In this document: piece by piece, positions 54,961 through 64,000 of the stretch
How positions within the stretch are numbered: the first letter of the stretch is position 1
How the letters are laid out: the number at the start of each line of letters is the position of its first letter
NCBI GenBank assembly: GCA_947494965.1
Contig: CANLWV010000002.1
Coordinates: 124,001 to 188,000, forward strand
Length of the DNA: 64,000 nucleotides
Direction: 5' to 3'
Origin: an uncultured Salinicoccus sp.
GTDB taxonomy: Bacteria > Bacillota > Bacilli > Staphylococcales > Salinicoccaceae
The notes under the pieces: model-generated
Database searches by the model: none
What the model was told of the DNA's origin: nothing
What the model saw: only the letters and a program-made list of their open reading frames with translations
Position numbers and translations under genes: made by a program

Positions 54961-55809
54961 CTACTCCTTTATCAGATTGAATTCGTAATATATGGTGACC
55001 GCATCTCCCTGCTTAGGGTTCTGTAGACGCTCTCCATCAATTTCCACATTGAAATTCGTTGCATCGCCTAAAGTGAGATACAGCACATTGGCTTCTTCAG
55101 AGATTTCGAATTCTCCCTCGGATAATGTCTCATAGGCATAATTATTGCCTGCGTCATCCGTCAGCGTCACCCAGGATGGTGACTCTCCAGATAGACCGAT
55201 CACAAGGGGGGAAGACACCTTGATATCATAATAGAAGGTGGCGTCGTCTGAACTGTTGAAGGTATAATCGGATGTTGATTGTGAATCATCTGATTCACCC
55301 TCATCTTCTTCAGTAGCTTCTTCTGTACTTGATTCATCGGCGGTATCCTTCTCCTCCTCTGAATTTTCCTCAGGCTCTTTGGATGCGGCAGTCTTTTCAT
55401 CGAAATCATAGATTGGCTTCTCTTCAAACACATCCGCCTCGGAACCAACCTGCAGCAGAATCATCCAAATTATGAACAAGCCTAGGATGATGCCAAGGAA
55501 CCCGATGATTGTCCTTTTGAAATATTTATATTCCTCATCATCAGGATGGCTTCTTCTTTTTTCATTCAGATCACCATCATCCGGGAAGTCACTGGCGAAG
55601 CGCTCCTTTAGCTTATCGTGGTCCAGGCCAACTGCATCTGCATATTGTTGAATGAGAAACTGTGCGTGCCTAGGTTCCGGTAGGGCATTTAGATCCCCCA
55701 CTTCTATAATATGGATGATATCCTTCCTGAGTCCCGACTTCTCCTGCATCTCCTTTAGGGTGATGCCTGCCTTTTCTCTTTTATCCTTTAAATAAGTACC
55801 AAGTTTCAT
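54961..55809 (-). CDS. rodZ: RodZ-like helix-turn-helix membrane protein (YmfM-like)
   Basis: A 282-residue bitopic protein. N-terminal Xre-type helix-turn-helix ([20 protein letters not shown]), membrane helix at about 107-126, an acidic Ser/Glu/Asp-rich linker (about 135-180) and a C-terminal DUF4115 beta domain ([19 protein letters not shown]). RodZ couples MreB or cell-shape machinery to the envelope; in cocci the role is less clear. It follows ymfK and precedes pgsA, the usual order. Confidence 0.92.
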   Translation of the reverse strand: MKLGTYLKDKREKAGITLKEMQEKSGLRKDIIHIIEVGDLNALPEPRHAQFLIQQYADAVGLDHDKLKERFASDFPDDGDLNEKRRSHPDDEEYKYFKRTIIGFLGIILGLFIIWMILLQVGSEADVFEEKPIYDFDEKTAASKEPEENSEEEKDTADESSTEEATEEDEGESDDSQSTSDYTFNSSDDATFYYDIKVSSPLVIGLSGESPSWVTLTDDAGNNYAYETLSEGEFEISEEANVLYLTLGDATNFNVEIDGERLQNPKQGDAVTIYYEFNLIKE

Positions 55810-55819
55810 GGCAACCTCC

Positions 55820-56650
55820 CTACATCCCGCCGAAGAAGCTCATATCTTCATCTTGGAACCAGTGTTTTTTCTGATGTTTTTCATAGGTTATCTCCTGATC
55901 TTCATCTTCTCTAAGCTCTATGATGTAGTCATAGTCGGCAAGAGTATAATTCATACCGTCCACGAACAGATCAGGATGTTCTATGACCTTTACAGCCGGA
56001 AAGCGCATCACTTCCCTGATGAGGCTTTTATGCTCTTCATTGGTGGACTTGTTCGTAACTGCACCATCGATGATGAAGACATTATTGCGGTCGTACTCCC
56101 CTTTGATGAGAGTCGTGCGCTCAGTCTGCTTGATCAGGGTCGAAGACAGGAAAAGCCATTTTTTCTTCGCGGTCACACTGGCCGCAACGATGGATTCCGT
56201 TTTACCGACACGGGGCATGCCTCGGACGCCGATCATTTTATGACCTTCCTCCTTGAAAAGTTCGGCCAGAAAATCGACAAGTATCCCGATCTCTTCCCGT
56301 GTGAAACGGAAAATCTTCTTGTCATCTTCGGCCCTTTTGATGAAGCGGCCATGCCGTACTGCCAGACGATCCCTTACTTGAGGCTTCCTTATTTTAAGAA
56401 TATTGATGTCGTCGATATACGCACTCATCAGTTCAAAACGCTTCAATTTGTTCAGCTCATCCGTGCGGATCAGCAAACCCCGTCTTTCATTCTCTACCCC
56501 ATTTATGGTGTCGATGCTGATTCCGAGGTTGCCGAGTAGGGATGAGATATCCCCAAGCAGCCCTGGCCGGTTATTGATGATTTCATATTCCATATATTGT
56601 TCGATATTTCGTTCTGGGTATCTCGTCTTATTGCTGTCTGTAGAACTCAT
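55820..56650 (-). CDS. DUF3388 (YmfK-like) protein with ACT-like and P-loop segments
   Basis: A 276-residue protein. The ATG at 56650 overlaps the upstream stop as ATGA. The N-terminus resembles an ACT domain (YEIINNRPGLLGDISSLLGNLG), and the middle has a P-loop GMPRVGKTES followed by IVAASVTAKKKWLFLSST. The C-terminus is acidic then GG-rich (FGGM). The family is conserved in Bacillales between ymfI and rodZ but is of unknown function. The pairing of a ligand-binding ACT fold with an NTPase motif suggests regulation by a small molecule, an inference. Confidence 0.87.
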   Translation of the reverse strand: MSSTDSNKTRYPERNIEQYMEYEIINNRPGLLGDISSLLGNLGISIDTINGVENERRGLLIRTDELNKLKRFELMSAYIDDINILKIRKPQVRDRLAVRHGRFIKRAEDDKKIFRFTREEIGILVDFLAELFKEEGHKMIGVRGMPRVGKTESIVAASVTAKKKWLFLSSTLIKQTERTTLIKGEYDRNNVFIIDGAVTNKSTNEEHKSLIREVMRFPAVKVIEHPDLFVDGMNYTLADYDYIIELREDEDQEITYEKHQKKHWFQDEDMSFFGGM

Positions 56651-57333
56651 GTATACCATCCCCCGTTAACATTCATTATTTCACCGGTTACAGATTGGGC
56701 ATTTTCATGCAGCAGATACTGTACAGCATGCATCACTTCTGCTGGTTTTACGTAGCAGGCCTGCGGCAGTTCTTCCAGCAGATGGTGCTGGTCGGCCTCT
56801 GAAAGTAGTGCTGTCATCGAACCTTCAACTATCCCTGGTGCCACTCCGTTCACCGTTACACCGGTTGGGGCCAATTCTTTCGCCAAAGATTTGATGAGTG
56901 CTTCCTGAGCCCCTTTCATGGAAGCATATATACTTTCATAACTGGCTCCGTGCCGCCCCCAGATGGAAGTGATGACGATGATTCTGCCTTTTTTTCTTCT
57001 GAGTTTCGGCAGCAGCACTTGTATGAAGGCGACAAGATTACGAATGGATATGTTGTACTGGGCGTCGACTTCATCGAGGGCGGTGTCCTGGACCAGGCTG
57101 AATAAGCTATACCCCGGACACCATATCAATCCATCAATGCCATCCACCCCGTTGAAGAAACCTTCAATGACCGTCTTATCCTGCGCATGGCTAAGATCAA
57201 GGAAATGGTGGGTGCTTTCATATTCCGGCTCTTTCTCTCTGGAAAAAGTGATGGTCTCTTCAGTCGACAGCTGCTCATGGAGCTTTTTGCCGATATCTCC
57301 GGTGCTGCCTACTATGACATATCTAGACATCAC
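56647..57333 (-). CDS. Short-chain dehydrogenase/reductase (YmfI-like)
   Basis: A 228-residue SDR enzyme. Cofactor motif IVGSTGDIGKKL, catalytic Ser in IVITSIWGRHG, and YESIYASMKGAQEAL carrying the Tyr-x3-Lys pair (YASMK). The NGVAPGIVEG and VNGGW ends are typical. It overlaps ymfH by 11 bp and ymfK by 4 bp, so the ymf genes form one operon. Substrate unknown. Confidence 0.9.
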   Translation of the reverse strand: MMSRYVIVGSTGDIGKKLHEQLSTEETITFSREKEPEYESTHHFLDLSHAQDKTVIEGFFNGVDGIDGLIWCPGYSLFSLVQDTALDEVDAQYNISIRNLVAFIQVLLPKLRRKKGRIIVITSIWGRHGASYESIYASMKGAQEALIKSLAKELAPTGVTVNGVAPGIVEGSMTALLSEADQHHLLEELPQACYVKPAEVMHAVQYLLHENAQSVTGEIMNVNGGWYT

Positions 57334-58606
57334 GTTTCAATATACACTCTACCATGTATTCGGGATCCATGACATCGATAAAGTGGGTCTCCACTTCCTG
57401 GATGGTGATTTCTTCGATTACTTCAAGCAATTTGTAGAGGTCATAGCCATCCAGGTAATATTTTGTATATTGGTTTGCGATATACTCCGGAGAATTCAAG
57501 CTGGCCAGATAATCCCCTATCACTTCCCTTTTCTGGTTCATGAGTTTCTCTTCTGTAAAGAAGCCACCCATTTTGACCGATTCGATGATATTGCGGATTT
57601 CTGCAGCAAATGCATCTGGCTCTTCAGTATTCGTAGCGAAAAGGGCATGGGAAAAATCACTTTCTTCAATGTGGCTGAAATTGAACGAATCGTCTATGAG
57701 CCCTTTATCCATAAGCTCATAATAGAAATCTGACTGTTCCCCAAAGACCATATCCAATGCGAACATCATCGACAGATCGCGCTTAAGGCGATTTTCGGTG
57801 TCGTCATCTTCCTGATGGTACTTAAAGCCGATCATTGATTTGGTTTCTTCAACATCCATCTTCAATGTGTTTTTACGCTTGACGATCTCCCTAGGCTCCA
57901 AAGGGAGCACCCTCTCAAGTTTAGGGAGTGGGTCGATCTCCCGGCGATTCTGATGCGCATCAATATAATCGATTAATCCATCTATGTCAAAATCACCGAC
58001 GAGTATCATCACCATATTGGAAGGATGGTAGAATGTCTTGTGGCATAAAAAGAGATGGTCTGCGGTAATCTTACTGATTGATGCCTCAGTACCTGCTATA
58101 TCGACTTTGACCGGCAAGTTGTGATACATCTGATTGAGGGTTTCAAAGTAGAGCCTGTATCCTGGATTATCCTGGTACATCTTGATCTCTTCATTGATGA
58201 TGCCGACTTCCTTTTCGACTGTCTCTTCAGTGAAGTAAGGCTGCTCAACCATGTCCATGAGCAGCTTCAGATTCTGATCGAATGATTCTGTAGCACTGAA
58301 AAGATAGGACGTGCGATCATAGGAAGTGAAGGCATTAGCATTGGCACCGCATTTGGAGAATAGATTGAAGACATCACCATCCTCCTTTTCGAACATTTTA
58401 TGTTCAAGGAAATGGGCAATACCGTCCGGCACTCTATACTCTTCCCCACCTACGATGAAATGATCATCCATGGAACCATATTTCGTCGTATATGTTGCAA
58501 ACTTTTTGCTGTAGCCTGGTTTAGGTATGATAAATACAGTCAGGCCATTGGCACACTCGTGCTTGTAGACCTGCTCATCTATTTTCGGATAATCAATTTT
58601 GTTCAT
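57323..58606 (-). CDS. ymfH: M16 family zinc peptidase (YmfH-like)
   Basis: A 427-residue pitrilysin-type peptidase starting at the ATG at 58606 behind AAGGAGTG. The zinc motif HFLEH (HxxEH) is intact, with the downstream Glu in EVGIINEEIKMYQDNPG. It forms a pair with the motif-less YmfF encoded immediately upstream (14-bp overlap), as in other two-subunit M16B peptidases. Substrates are presumably peptides; in Bacillus homologues act in peptide pheromone or antibiotic processing. Confidence 0.93.
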   Translation of the reverse strand: MNKIDYPKIDEQVYKHECANGLTVFIIPKPGYSKKFATYTTKYGSMDDHFIVGGEEYRVPDGIAHFLEHKMFEKEDGDVFNLFSKCGANANAFTSYDRTSYLFSATESFDQNLKLLMDMVEQPYFTEETVEKEVGIINEEIKMYQDNPGYRLYFETLNQMYHNLPVKVDIAGTEASISKITADHLFLCHKTFYHPSNMVMILVGDFDIDGLIDYIDAHQNRREIDPLPKLERVLPLEPREIVKRKNTLKMDVEETKSMIGFKYHQEDDDTENRLKRDLSMMFALDMVFGEQSDFYYELMDKGLIDDSFNFSHIEESDFSHALFATNTEEPDAFAAEIRNIIESVKMGGFFTEEKLMNQKREVIGDYLASLNSPEYIANQYTKYYLDGYDLYKLLEVIEEITIQEVETHFIDVMDPEYMVECILKRDV

Positions 58607-59858
58607 CTTCTTCACTCCTTGTAAGTACATAGACCGTGTCCAGTGCAACCCTTTTGCTGACATCGGCTATCATGGCACTATCAACCGCCGCCAGACGTTC
58701 CTCCCACGAAGAGGAGTGCTCATCCTGAAGCATGCGATTGTACTCCAACGCCAACAGGCCTTTCGGTTTATCCATCACTTCTTTTCTGTTGACCCGCATC
58801 ATACGTTTCACTTCCTCTACGAATTCATCATCGAATTCTCCCTGCTGCAGAGTCTCGAGTTCTCGCAGAATGGCGGACTCGGCTTTTTTGACATTTTTAG
58901 GATCTACGCCACCCATGACGAACATATACCCGTTACGGACGTCGATTTGGGAGCTTATCTGATAGGCAAGGCTCATTTTCTCCCGTATATTCTGGAAAAG
59001 CAGTGAGGAGGCAGAACCGCCGAACATCTGATTCATGACGTTGAATGCCATCCTCTCCTGAAGATCCAGGTCTGAAACGCGGAAGCCCATGTTCAGTTTA
59101 GCCTGTTCAATCTTTTGGGCGTCCGTTTCTCTCTTTACCTGTTCAATTGCCTTGTTCGGATAAGGCTGATGCTTGAGTTCCACAAGCGCTTCGCGCTTAT
59201 GAATCTTGTTAAGCTTATCTTCTATATCTTCATCTACAGCACCGACTGCAAGAATCTTCAGTGCATCTTCAGCCATCATGCGGGCATGTTCTTCTTTGAT
59301 ATCTTCAAGTGTAAGGGATTCAACATCTTCAAGGACACCAAACGAAAAGTACTTGTAGTCCTCCTCTTCAAACATTAGATTGACCATGGCCTGGAAGCTT
59401 GCCTGGGCACGATTGTCCTTCATACTTTTCAGACGATTGCGGTACAGGCGTTTCTCCTTATTGAAGAAGTCCTCGTCGGACGCATCATAATTGAATGGCG
59501 ACCGCAATACTTCGTTTAGGAGTTTGCACATCTCGCCGACGATATCCATATCTTCATAGATGAATTTATCGTTCACTAACTCCATTCCGATGGTTACTGT
59601 ATGGTCTCTCCCTTTTCGTCCTGTGTTGGAGGTGAGATGGGCACCATAATGATGGGCGAGGTAGTTCAAGAGATCCGCTTCCTTTAAAAAAGTGTCGGTC
59701 CGCTTTATCATCATGCGGGAAAGAAGATTCCGCTTCGTCACCCGTTCACGCTCTGATATGCTTCTGAAGACCAGTTGGATGGTGATGGTCTTGAATTTGT
59801 CGGTTTCTACGATTACTGATGGCACATTATTCAATAGATTCTTATTCACTGTATACAT
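58593..59858 (-). CDS. ymfF: M16 family inactive partner subunit (YmfF-like)
   Basis: A 421-residue M16 homologue starting at the ATG at 59858 behind AGGGAG. At the expected zinc-site position it reads LLNYLAHHYGAHLTSN, with no HxxEH, so it should be catalytically inactive. The C-terminal substrate-binding region FGGSASSLLFQNIREKMSLAYQ is conserved. Likely the non-catalytic half of a YmfF/YmfH heterodimer. Confidence 0.92.
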   Translation of the reverse strand: MYTVNKNLLNNVPSVIVETDKFKTITIQLVFRSISERERVTKRNLLSRMMIKRTDTFLKEADLLNYLAHHYGAHLTSNTGRKGRDHTVTIGMELVNDKFIYEDMDIVGEMCKLLNEVLRSPFNYDASDEDFFNKEKRLYRNRLKSMKDNRAQASFQAMVNLMFEEEDYKYFSFGVLEDVESLTLEDIKEEHARMMAEDALKILAVGAVDEDIEDKLNKIHKREALVELKHQPYPNKAIEQVKRETDAQKIEQAKLNMGFRVSDLDLQERMAFNVMNQMFGGSASSLLFQNIREKMSLAYQISSQIDVRNGYMFVMGGVDPKNVKKAESAILRELETLQQGEFDDEFVEEVKRMMRVNRKEVMDKPKGLLALEYNRMLQDEHSSSWEERLAAVDSAMIADVSKRVALDTVYVLTRSEEDEQN

Positions 59859-59868
59859 GGAAAACTCC

Positions 59869-62295
59869 CTATTCTTCATTCTGTATAAGTACATTACGCG
59901 GCTTGCTGCCACTGCTCGGGCCGATGACACCATTTCCTTCAAGATCATCAATCAGCCTTGCGGCCCTGTTGTAGCCTACCCTGAACTGACGCTGGAGCAA
60001 TGACGCGCTGGCACGCTGCTGCTCTATTACAAACCATTTGGCATCTGGATAGAGTTCATCTTCAGATTCTTTTTGTTCCTTCTGTACTGGTTGATTCATG
60101 ATCGATTTCTCATAGTTGGCCTTCATCTGGCTTGTAATGAAGTGTACGATGTCCCCAACTTCGCCATCTGAGAGGAAAGCACCCTGGACACGTGTTGGTT
60201 TCGATTTCCCTGAAGGCAGATACAGCATATCGCCACGGCCCAACAGTTTTTCGGCCCCTTGCGAATCGAGGATGGTTCTCGAATCAGTCTGTGAACTTAC
60301 ACTAAAGGCAATCCTTGACGGTATATTCGCTTTGATGATACCGGTAATGACGTCGACCGATGGCCTCTGGGTTGCGATGATGAGGTGGATGCCGGCTGCA
60401 CGTGCCATCTGGGCGATGCGCGTGATCGCAGCTTCAACCTCTTTGGAGGCGACCATCATAAGATCTGCCAACTCATCAATGATAACCACGATATAAGGCA
60501 GTTTCTGGACCTTCTCCGGAGTCTCGCTTTCACGCTCCAGATATTGGTTATACGCCTCGATATTGCGTGTGTTGGAATGGGAAAATAAATCATATCTCCG
60601 TTCCATTTCGCTGACGATCCGATTCAGGGCGTCACTAGCCTTTTGAGGATTCGTTACGACCGGACTCAATAGATGCGGTATGCCGTTATAGACATTCAAC
60701 TCCACCATCTTCGGGTCGATCATCATCAATTTCACTTCATGTGGTTTGGCGTTCATCAAGATGCTCAGGATGATACCGTTTATGCAAACTGATTTACCAC
60801 TGCCCGTCGCACCTGCGACCAGCAAGTGGGGCATCTTATTGAGTTCAGCCATGACCGGACTCCCTGAGATGTCTTTCCCGAGTGCCACTTCCAGCGGATT
60901 ATCGGAAGTCTTACGTTTTAGTACTTCACGCAGCGTCACCATGCTGATCACAGAATTAGGTACTTCTATACCAACTGCCGATTTACCGGGTATCGGAGCT
61001 TCAATCCTTATATCCTTGGCAGCAAGGCTGAGTGCGATATCATTTTGCAGATTGATGATCTTGCTGACTTTCACACCGATGTCCGGCTGTATTTCAAACT
61101 GGGTCACAGCTGGGCCGATACGGATTTTTGAAACTTTAGCATTGACTCCGAAGTTTTTCAGCGTATCTTCCAAAACCCTGCCTTGTTTCAGGACTTCTTT
61201 GTTGCTTACGGTCTCTGATACTTCCGCATCCTTCAACATCGTTATTGAAGGGAGTTCATACTGCTTCAATTGATCCAATTCATCGTCGTCGAAGGTTGAA
61301 ATATCAGAGTCACCATCACCCTCCGCTTCAGCATCACTTTCTTCTGAAACATCCTGTTCTTTTCTGCTCCAATCCTCCTGTGAGGTTGCAGCCTTCTCTT
61401 TTGTTTCATCATAAGGTTTTGGCTGATTGTGGCTGTTGTCGGAATCTGTAGCATCTGATTGGGTTTCTTGATGTTCGTATTCATGCATGGTCTCAATGAT
61501 TGATTCATCGGCGCTGAAGTCTTCCAGTTGTCTCGGTCTTTGTTTTGTTTCCGTCTGCGGTTTTGCTTTACCTTTTGCACCTTCATATTTATTGGCCTGT
61601 CGACCAGTGCTCTGGATACGCTTGTCGGTCAGCTTGCTGTACCCTTTCTGAATCAGGTCTACAGTGAATGAAAACAGGCGTGCAATACCCACTGCAGTTC
61701 TTTTGGCAGTGACTTTCAACATTTTGGATGTTTTGACCAGATCATTGGAGAGGGATTGCTCGATATCTTTTGAGGTGATCATCAAGTAGCTGAAATATAA
61801 AAAGATTAGGCCGAGCAACAGTGTTCCCACCAGGGAAACACCCGTCGAAGAGAAGGCAAATAATATCTGCCCTATAATCCCACCTCCGAAGAAATGCATG
61901 ATGCCTTCAGTCTGAATGGTTTCCAGAGTATCATTGAAAGTATAGAAGTTCTCAATACTCTCCCTGTCTGTAATATACAGTACCGAATGGAATAAAAATA
62001 ACAGACCGAACTGGAGCAGCAAGTATCCTCCCATACGGCGTGTAAGCGGCAATTTCTGTTCTGCTGCCAAATAGATGCTCATAAGAAACAGCATCAGGTA
62101 TGTAAAGTACCGGCTCGTTCCGAAAAGATAAGCGAACAAAGCATCCAAATATGTGCCTACAGCGCCGAGTTGGAACAATGTGATGAATAGAAGTACGATG
62201 AGGATAAATGCCGAAATGGAGTAATAGCTTCTAGTGTCTTTTTTCTTTCTTACGGCCCTACCCGCCTTTTTGGTTCTGTTTGGCTTTCTGGCCAT
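59869..62295 (-). CDS. ftsK: DNA translocase FtsK/SpoIIIE
   Basis: An 808-residue septal DNA pump. Four N-terminal membrane helices (about 25-175), an acidic, Gln/Ser-rich linker (about 235-340), then the motor: [13 protein letters not shown] (Walker A), [14 protein letters not shown] (Walker B) and the gamma domain ending [20 protein letters not shown]. The second ATG (62295) has the better 8-base spacing from AGGGGG. It is transcribed after rnjB's terminator. Confidence 0.96.
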   Translation of the reverse strand: MARKPNRTKKAGRAVRKKKDTRSYYSISAFILIVLLFITLFQLGAVGTYLDALFAYLFGTSRYFTYLMLFLMSIYLAAEQKLPLTRRMGGYLLLQFGLLFLFHSVLYITDRESIENFYTFNDTLETIQTEGIMHFFGGGIIGQILFAFSSTGVSLVGTLLLGLIFLYFSYLMITSKDIEQSLSNDLVKTSKMLKVTAKRTAVGIARLFSFTVDLIQKGYSKLTDKRIQSTGRQANKYEGAKGKAKPQTETKQRPRQLEDFSADESIIETMHEYEHQETQSDATDSDNSHNQPKPYDETKEKAATSQEDWSRKEQDVSEESDAEAEGDGDSDISTFDDDELDQLKQYELPSITMLKDAEVSETVSNKEVLKQGRVLEDTLKNFGVNAKVSKIRIGPAVTQFEIQPDIGVKVSKIINLQNDIALSLAAKDIRIEAPIPGKSAVGIEVPNSVISMVTLREVLKRKTSDNPLEVALGKDISGSPVMAELNKMPHLLVAGATGSGKSVCINGIILSILMNAKPHEVKLMMIDPKMVELNVYNGIPHLLSPVVTNPQKASDALNRIVSEMERRYDLFSHSNTRNIEAYNQYLERESETPEKVQKLPYIVVIIDELADLMMVASKEVEAAITRIAQMARAAGIHLIIATQRPSVDVITGIIKANIPSRIAFSVSSQTDSRTILDSQGAEKLLGRGDMLYLPSGKSKPTRVQGAFLSDGEVGDIVHFITSQMKANYEKSIMNQPVQKEQKESEDELYPDAKWFVIEQQRASASLLQRQFRVGYNRAARLIDDLEGNGVIGPSSGSKPRNVLIQNEE

Positions 62296-62315
62296 GGACA
62301 TTTCCCCCTATTTAC

Positions 62316-62346
62316 AATGAGACTGCCAAAACTGGCAGTCTCATTG
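62316..62346 (-). terminator. rnjB terminator
   Basis: A 13-bp perfect stem AATGAGACTGCCA/TGGCAGTCTCATT (62317-62329 with 62333-62345) separates rnjB from ftsK. Confidence 0.88.
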
Positions 62347-62351
62347 ATGGT

Positions 62352-64000
62352 TTATATTTCAGATATTATCGGGATGATCATTGGACGGCGTTTTGTACTA
62401 TCATACAGATGCTTACCGAGATCATCTCGTATGCTCTGCTTTAATGTACTCCACTCAATCTTCTTCTCATCAAGGGCATCCAAGACGATCTTATGGACGC
62501 GTTCTTCCGCTTCCTTAAGAAGGTCTTCACTCTCCTTCACGTAGACGAAGCCTCTGGATTGGATCTCCGGACCGGCCATGATCTGCCGTTTTTTGGGATC
62601 TATCGTCACTACGGCTATGAAGATGCCATCTTCACTTAAAAGTCGTCGATCACGAAGTACAATGTTACCCACATCGCCGACGCCACTGCCATCAATCAAT
62701 ACATTGCCGGCAGTCACCTTATTCGCACTGATCATCTGTTTACCGTCGTAGCTGACGACATCACCTTTTTCGAGAAGGAATATATTCTCTGGTGCGACAC
62801 CGGTTTCAGCGGCGAGTTTTGCATGGGCAATCTGCATTTTGAACTCACCTTGGACCGGGATGAAATGCTTCGGTTTCATGACATTAAGCATCATCTTCAG
62901 CTCTTCGCTCAAGCCATGGCCAGAAGCGTGGATGTTCTGTTCCGGGGTGGCTATTTCAGCACCAGCCTTCACCAGTTCGTTCATCGTACTGTACAGCACC
63001 ACTTCCATATTGGAAGATGGTGTCGTCAGTATATAGACGATATCCCCTTCTTTTATGTTAGTCACTTCATGCTGGCCACGGGACATCGTACCCAATGCCT
63101 CAATCGGTTCACCTTGGGAACCGGTTGCGATGATGACCACTTCGTTATCCGGGTAGTCTTCTATCTCATGGCTTGGCACGAGAAGACCTTCAGGGATATC
63201 GAAGTAACCAAGATTCCGGGCCACCTTGAAGGAATTTTCCAATGTGCGGCCGAGGAAAGAGACCTTGCGGCGGTTTTTTGCGGCATTCGTCAGCACTTGT
63301 TGTATACGGACAAAGTTTGAAGCATAGCAGGAGACGATGATTCTGCCTCGTGCACGTGCAAATCCATCCAGTATGTGTTCTTCAATCACATTTTCTGGTG
63401 TGTTATAGCCGCGTTTTTCCGCTTCCGTAGAATCACTGATCAGAGCGAGCACATCTTTTTTCGCAATATCGTACATCTTACCCATATTGTAGCTGTAATC
63501 CCCCGTCAAACTCTGATCGAATTTGAATTCTCCAGTATAGACGATTGAACCGTATTTAGTCTCTATACTGACCCCATATGAATCCGGGATGCTGTGGCTT
63601 GTTTCGAAAAACACCATTTCCGCATTTTTGAATTTCATGCGTGATTGGCTGTTTATCGTATGGAACTTGATTTTCTTATTGACGCCTTTAGCCCTCAGAC
63701 GATCTTTTACAAGCGCCAAGGTTAACTTGGAACCATAAATTGGGGCGTTTAAAGACCCGACGATATACGGTATTGCGCCGATGGAATCTTCGTGCCCATG
63801 GGATAGGAAGATTCCTTTCAGCTTATGTTTGTTCTCTTGTACATAGGTGATATCCGGAATGACGATGTCTACACCGAGCATTTCATCTTCCGGAAACATC
63901 AACCCTGCATCGAGTATGAACATTTCGTCATCAACTTCAACGACGTACATATTTTTGGCTATCTCACCGACACCGCCGAGTGGTATGATTTTCACTTTAG
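62352..64000 (-). CDS. rnjB: Ribonuclease J2, 5' end outside the window
   Basis: The minus frame is open through the window edge; about 10 N-terminal residues are missing by comparison with staphylococcal RNase J2. A GTG at 63995 is in frame but lies inside the conserved N-terminal strand ([16 protein letters not shown]), so it is not the true start. The metallo-beta-lactamase motif reads HGHEDSIGA, where RNase J1 has HGHEDHIGG, so a metal ligand is missing as is usual for J2. The C-terminal [15 protein letters not shown] is characteristic of J2. It forms a complex with RNase J1 for 5'-end-dependent RNA decay. Confidence 0.96.
   Translation of the reverse strand, partial: KVKIIPLGGVGEIAKNMYVVEVDDEMFILDAGLMFPEDEMLGVDIVIPDITYVQENKHKLKGIFLSHGHEDSIGAIPYIVGSLNAPIYGSKLTLALVKDRLRAKGVNKKIKFHTINSQSRMKFKNAEMVFFETSHSIPDSYGVSIETKYGSIVYTGEFKFDQSLTGDYSYNMGKMYDIAKKDVLALISDSTEAEKRGYNTPENVIEEHILDGFARARGRIIVSCYASNFVRIQQVLTNAAKNRRKVSFLGRTLENSFKVARNLGYFDIPEGLLVPSHEIEDYPDNEVVIIATGSQGEPIEALGTMSRGQHEVTNIKEGDIVYILTTPSSNMEVVLYSTMNELVKAGAEIATPEQNIHASGHGLSEELKMMLNVMKPKHFIPVQGEFKMQIAHAKLAAETGVAPENIFLLEKGDVVSYDGKQMISANKVTAGNVLIDGSGVGDVGNIVLRDRRLLSEDGIFIAVVTIDPKKRQIMAGPEIQSRGFVYVKESEDLLKEAEERVHKIVLDALDEKKIEWSTLKQSIRDDLGKHLYDSTKRRPMIIPIISEI

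Overview
The window looks like chromosomal DNA of a moderately halophilic or halotolerant member of the Staphylococcaceae (Salinicoccus/Jeotgalicoccus-like). The reasons are Staphylococcus-type gene content and order (rnjB-ftsK-ymfF-ymfH-ymfI-ymfK-rodZ-pgsA-recA-rny-ymdB-korAB, then ricA-mutS-mutL-hydrolase-miaA-hfq, and lexA/sosA-ynzC-tkt-yneF) combined with base composition that reads clearly richer in G+C than Staphylococcus itself. GC was judged by eye, not computed. No rRNA, tRNA, CRISPR array, insertion sequence, prophage or defence island was seen. Most genes lie on the minus strand.

Left part (1-20 kb): a 3'-truncated Rrf2 regulator next to an aldo/keto reductase; a cation-efflux/nucleoside hydrolase/ribokinase operon; a Sco-type copper lipoprotein; a DHA2 drug exporter; sbcDC; a tiny DUF1659-DUF2922-YvrJ operon whose last gene is only 39 codons; the CcdA/CcdC cytochrome c maturation pair facing a DUF2621 gene; a heterodimeric BmrCD-type ABC exporter; yneF, tkt, ynzC; and the divergent sosA/lexA SOS locus with three LexA boxes.

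Middle part (20-34 kb): the accessory-looking stretch. A yihY-family membrane gene sits between two diverged copies of a decayed gene segment. A cysteine-containing, Glu/Thr-rich lipoprotein and a CAP-domain protein converge on one terminator. The complete pantothenate set follows (panBCD operon with divergent panE), then a CueP-like copper lipoprotein, then xpt-pbuX behind a PurR-type operator and a guanine riboswitch. A DUF6241 membrane protein gene is inserted between two copies of an approximately 130-bp repeat that duplicates the pbuX/methionine-gamma-lyase junction. The methionine gamma-lyase-like gene and hflX follow.

Right part (34-64 kb): housekeeping operons: hfq-miaA-hydrolase, mutSL, ricA, a TPP-riboswitch-controlled ykoEDC-type ECF transporter, a second heterodimeric ABC exporter, korAB, ymdB, rny, recA (with a LexA box), pgsA, rodZ, ymfK/I/H/F, ftsK and the body of rnjB (5' end outside the window). 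Compared with the usual Staphylococcus order as I recall it, miaB (next to ricA), cinA (next to recA) and the glp genes (between mutL and the hydrolase) are absent here.

Functional themes: DNA repair and the SOS response (lexA, sosA, recA, sbcCD, mutSL), RNA decay (rny, rnjB, hfq, ymdB, ricA), purine salvage (nucleoside hydrolase, ribokinase, xpt, pbuX), coenzyme A and thiamine supply (pan genes, ECF transporter), and respiratory/copper protein assembly (ccdA, ccdC, Sco, CueP). I did not find a convincing new multi-gene system. The best leads are the two repeat-flanked insertions, the DUF1659/DUF2922/YvrJ mini-operon and the cysteine-containing lipoprotein.
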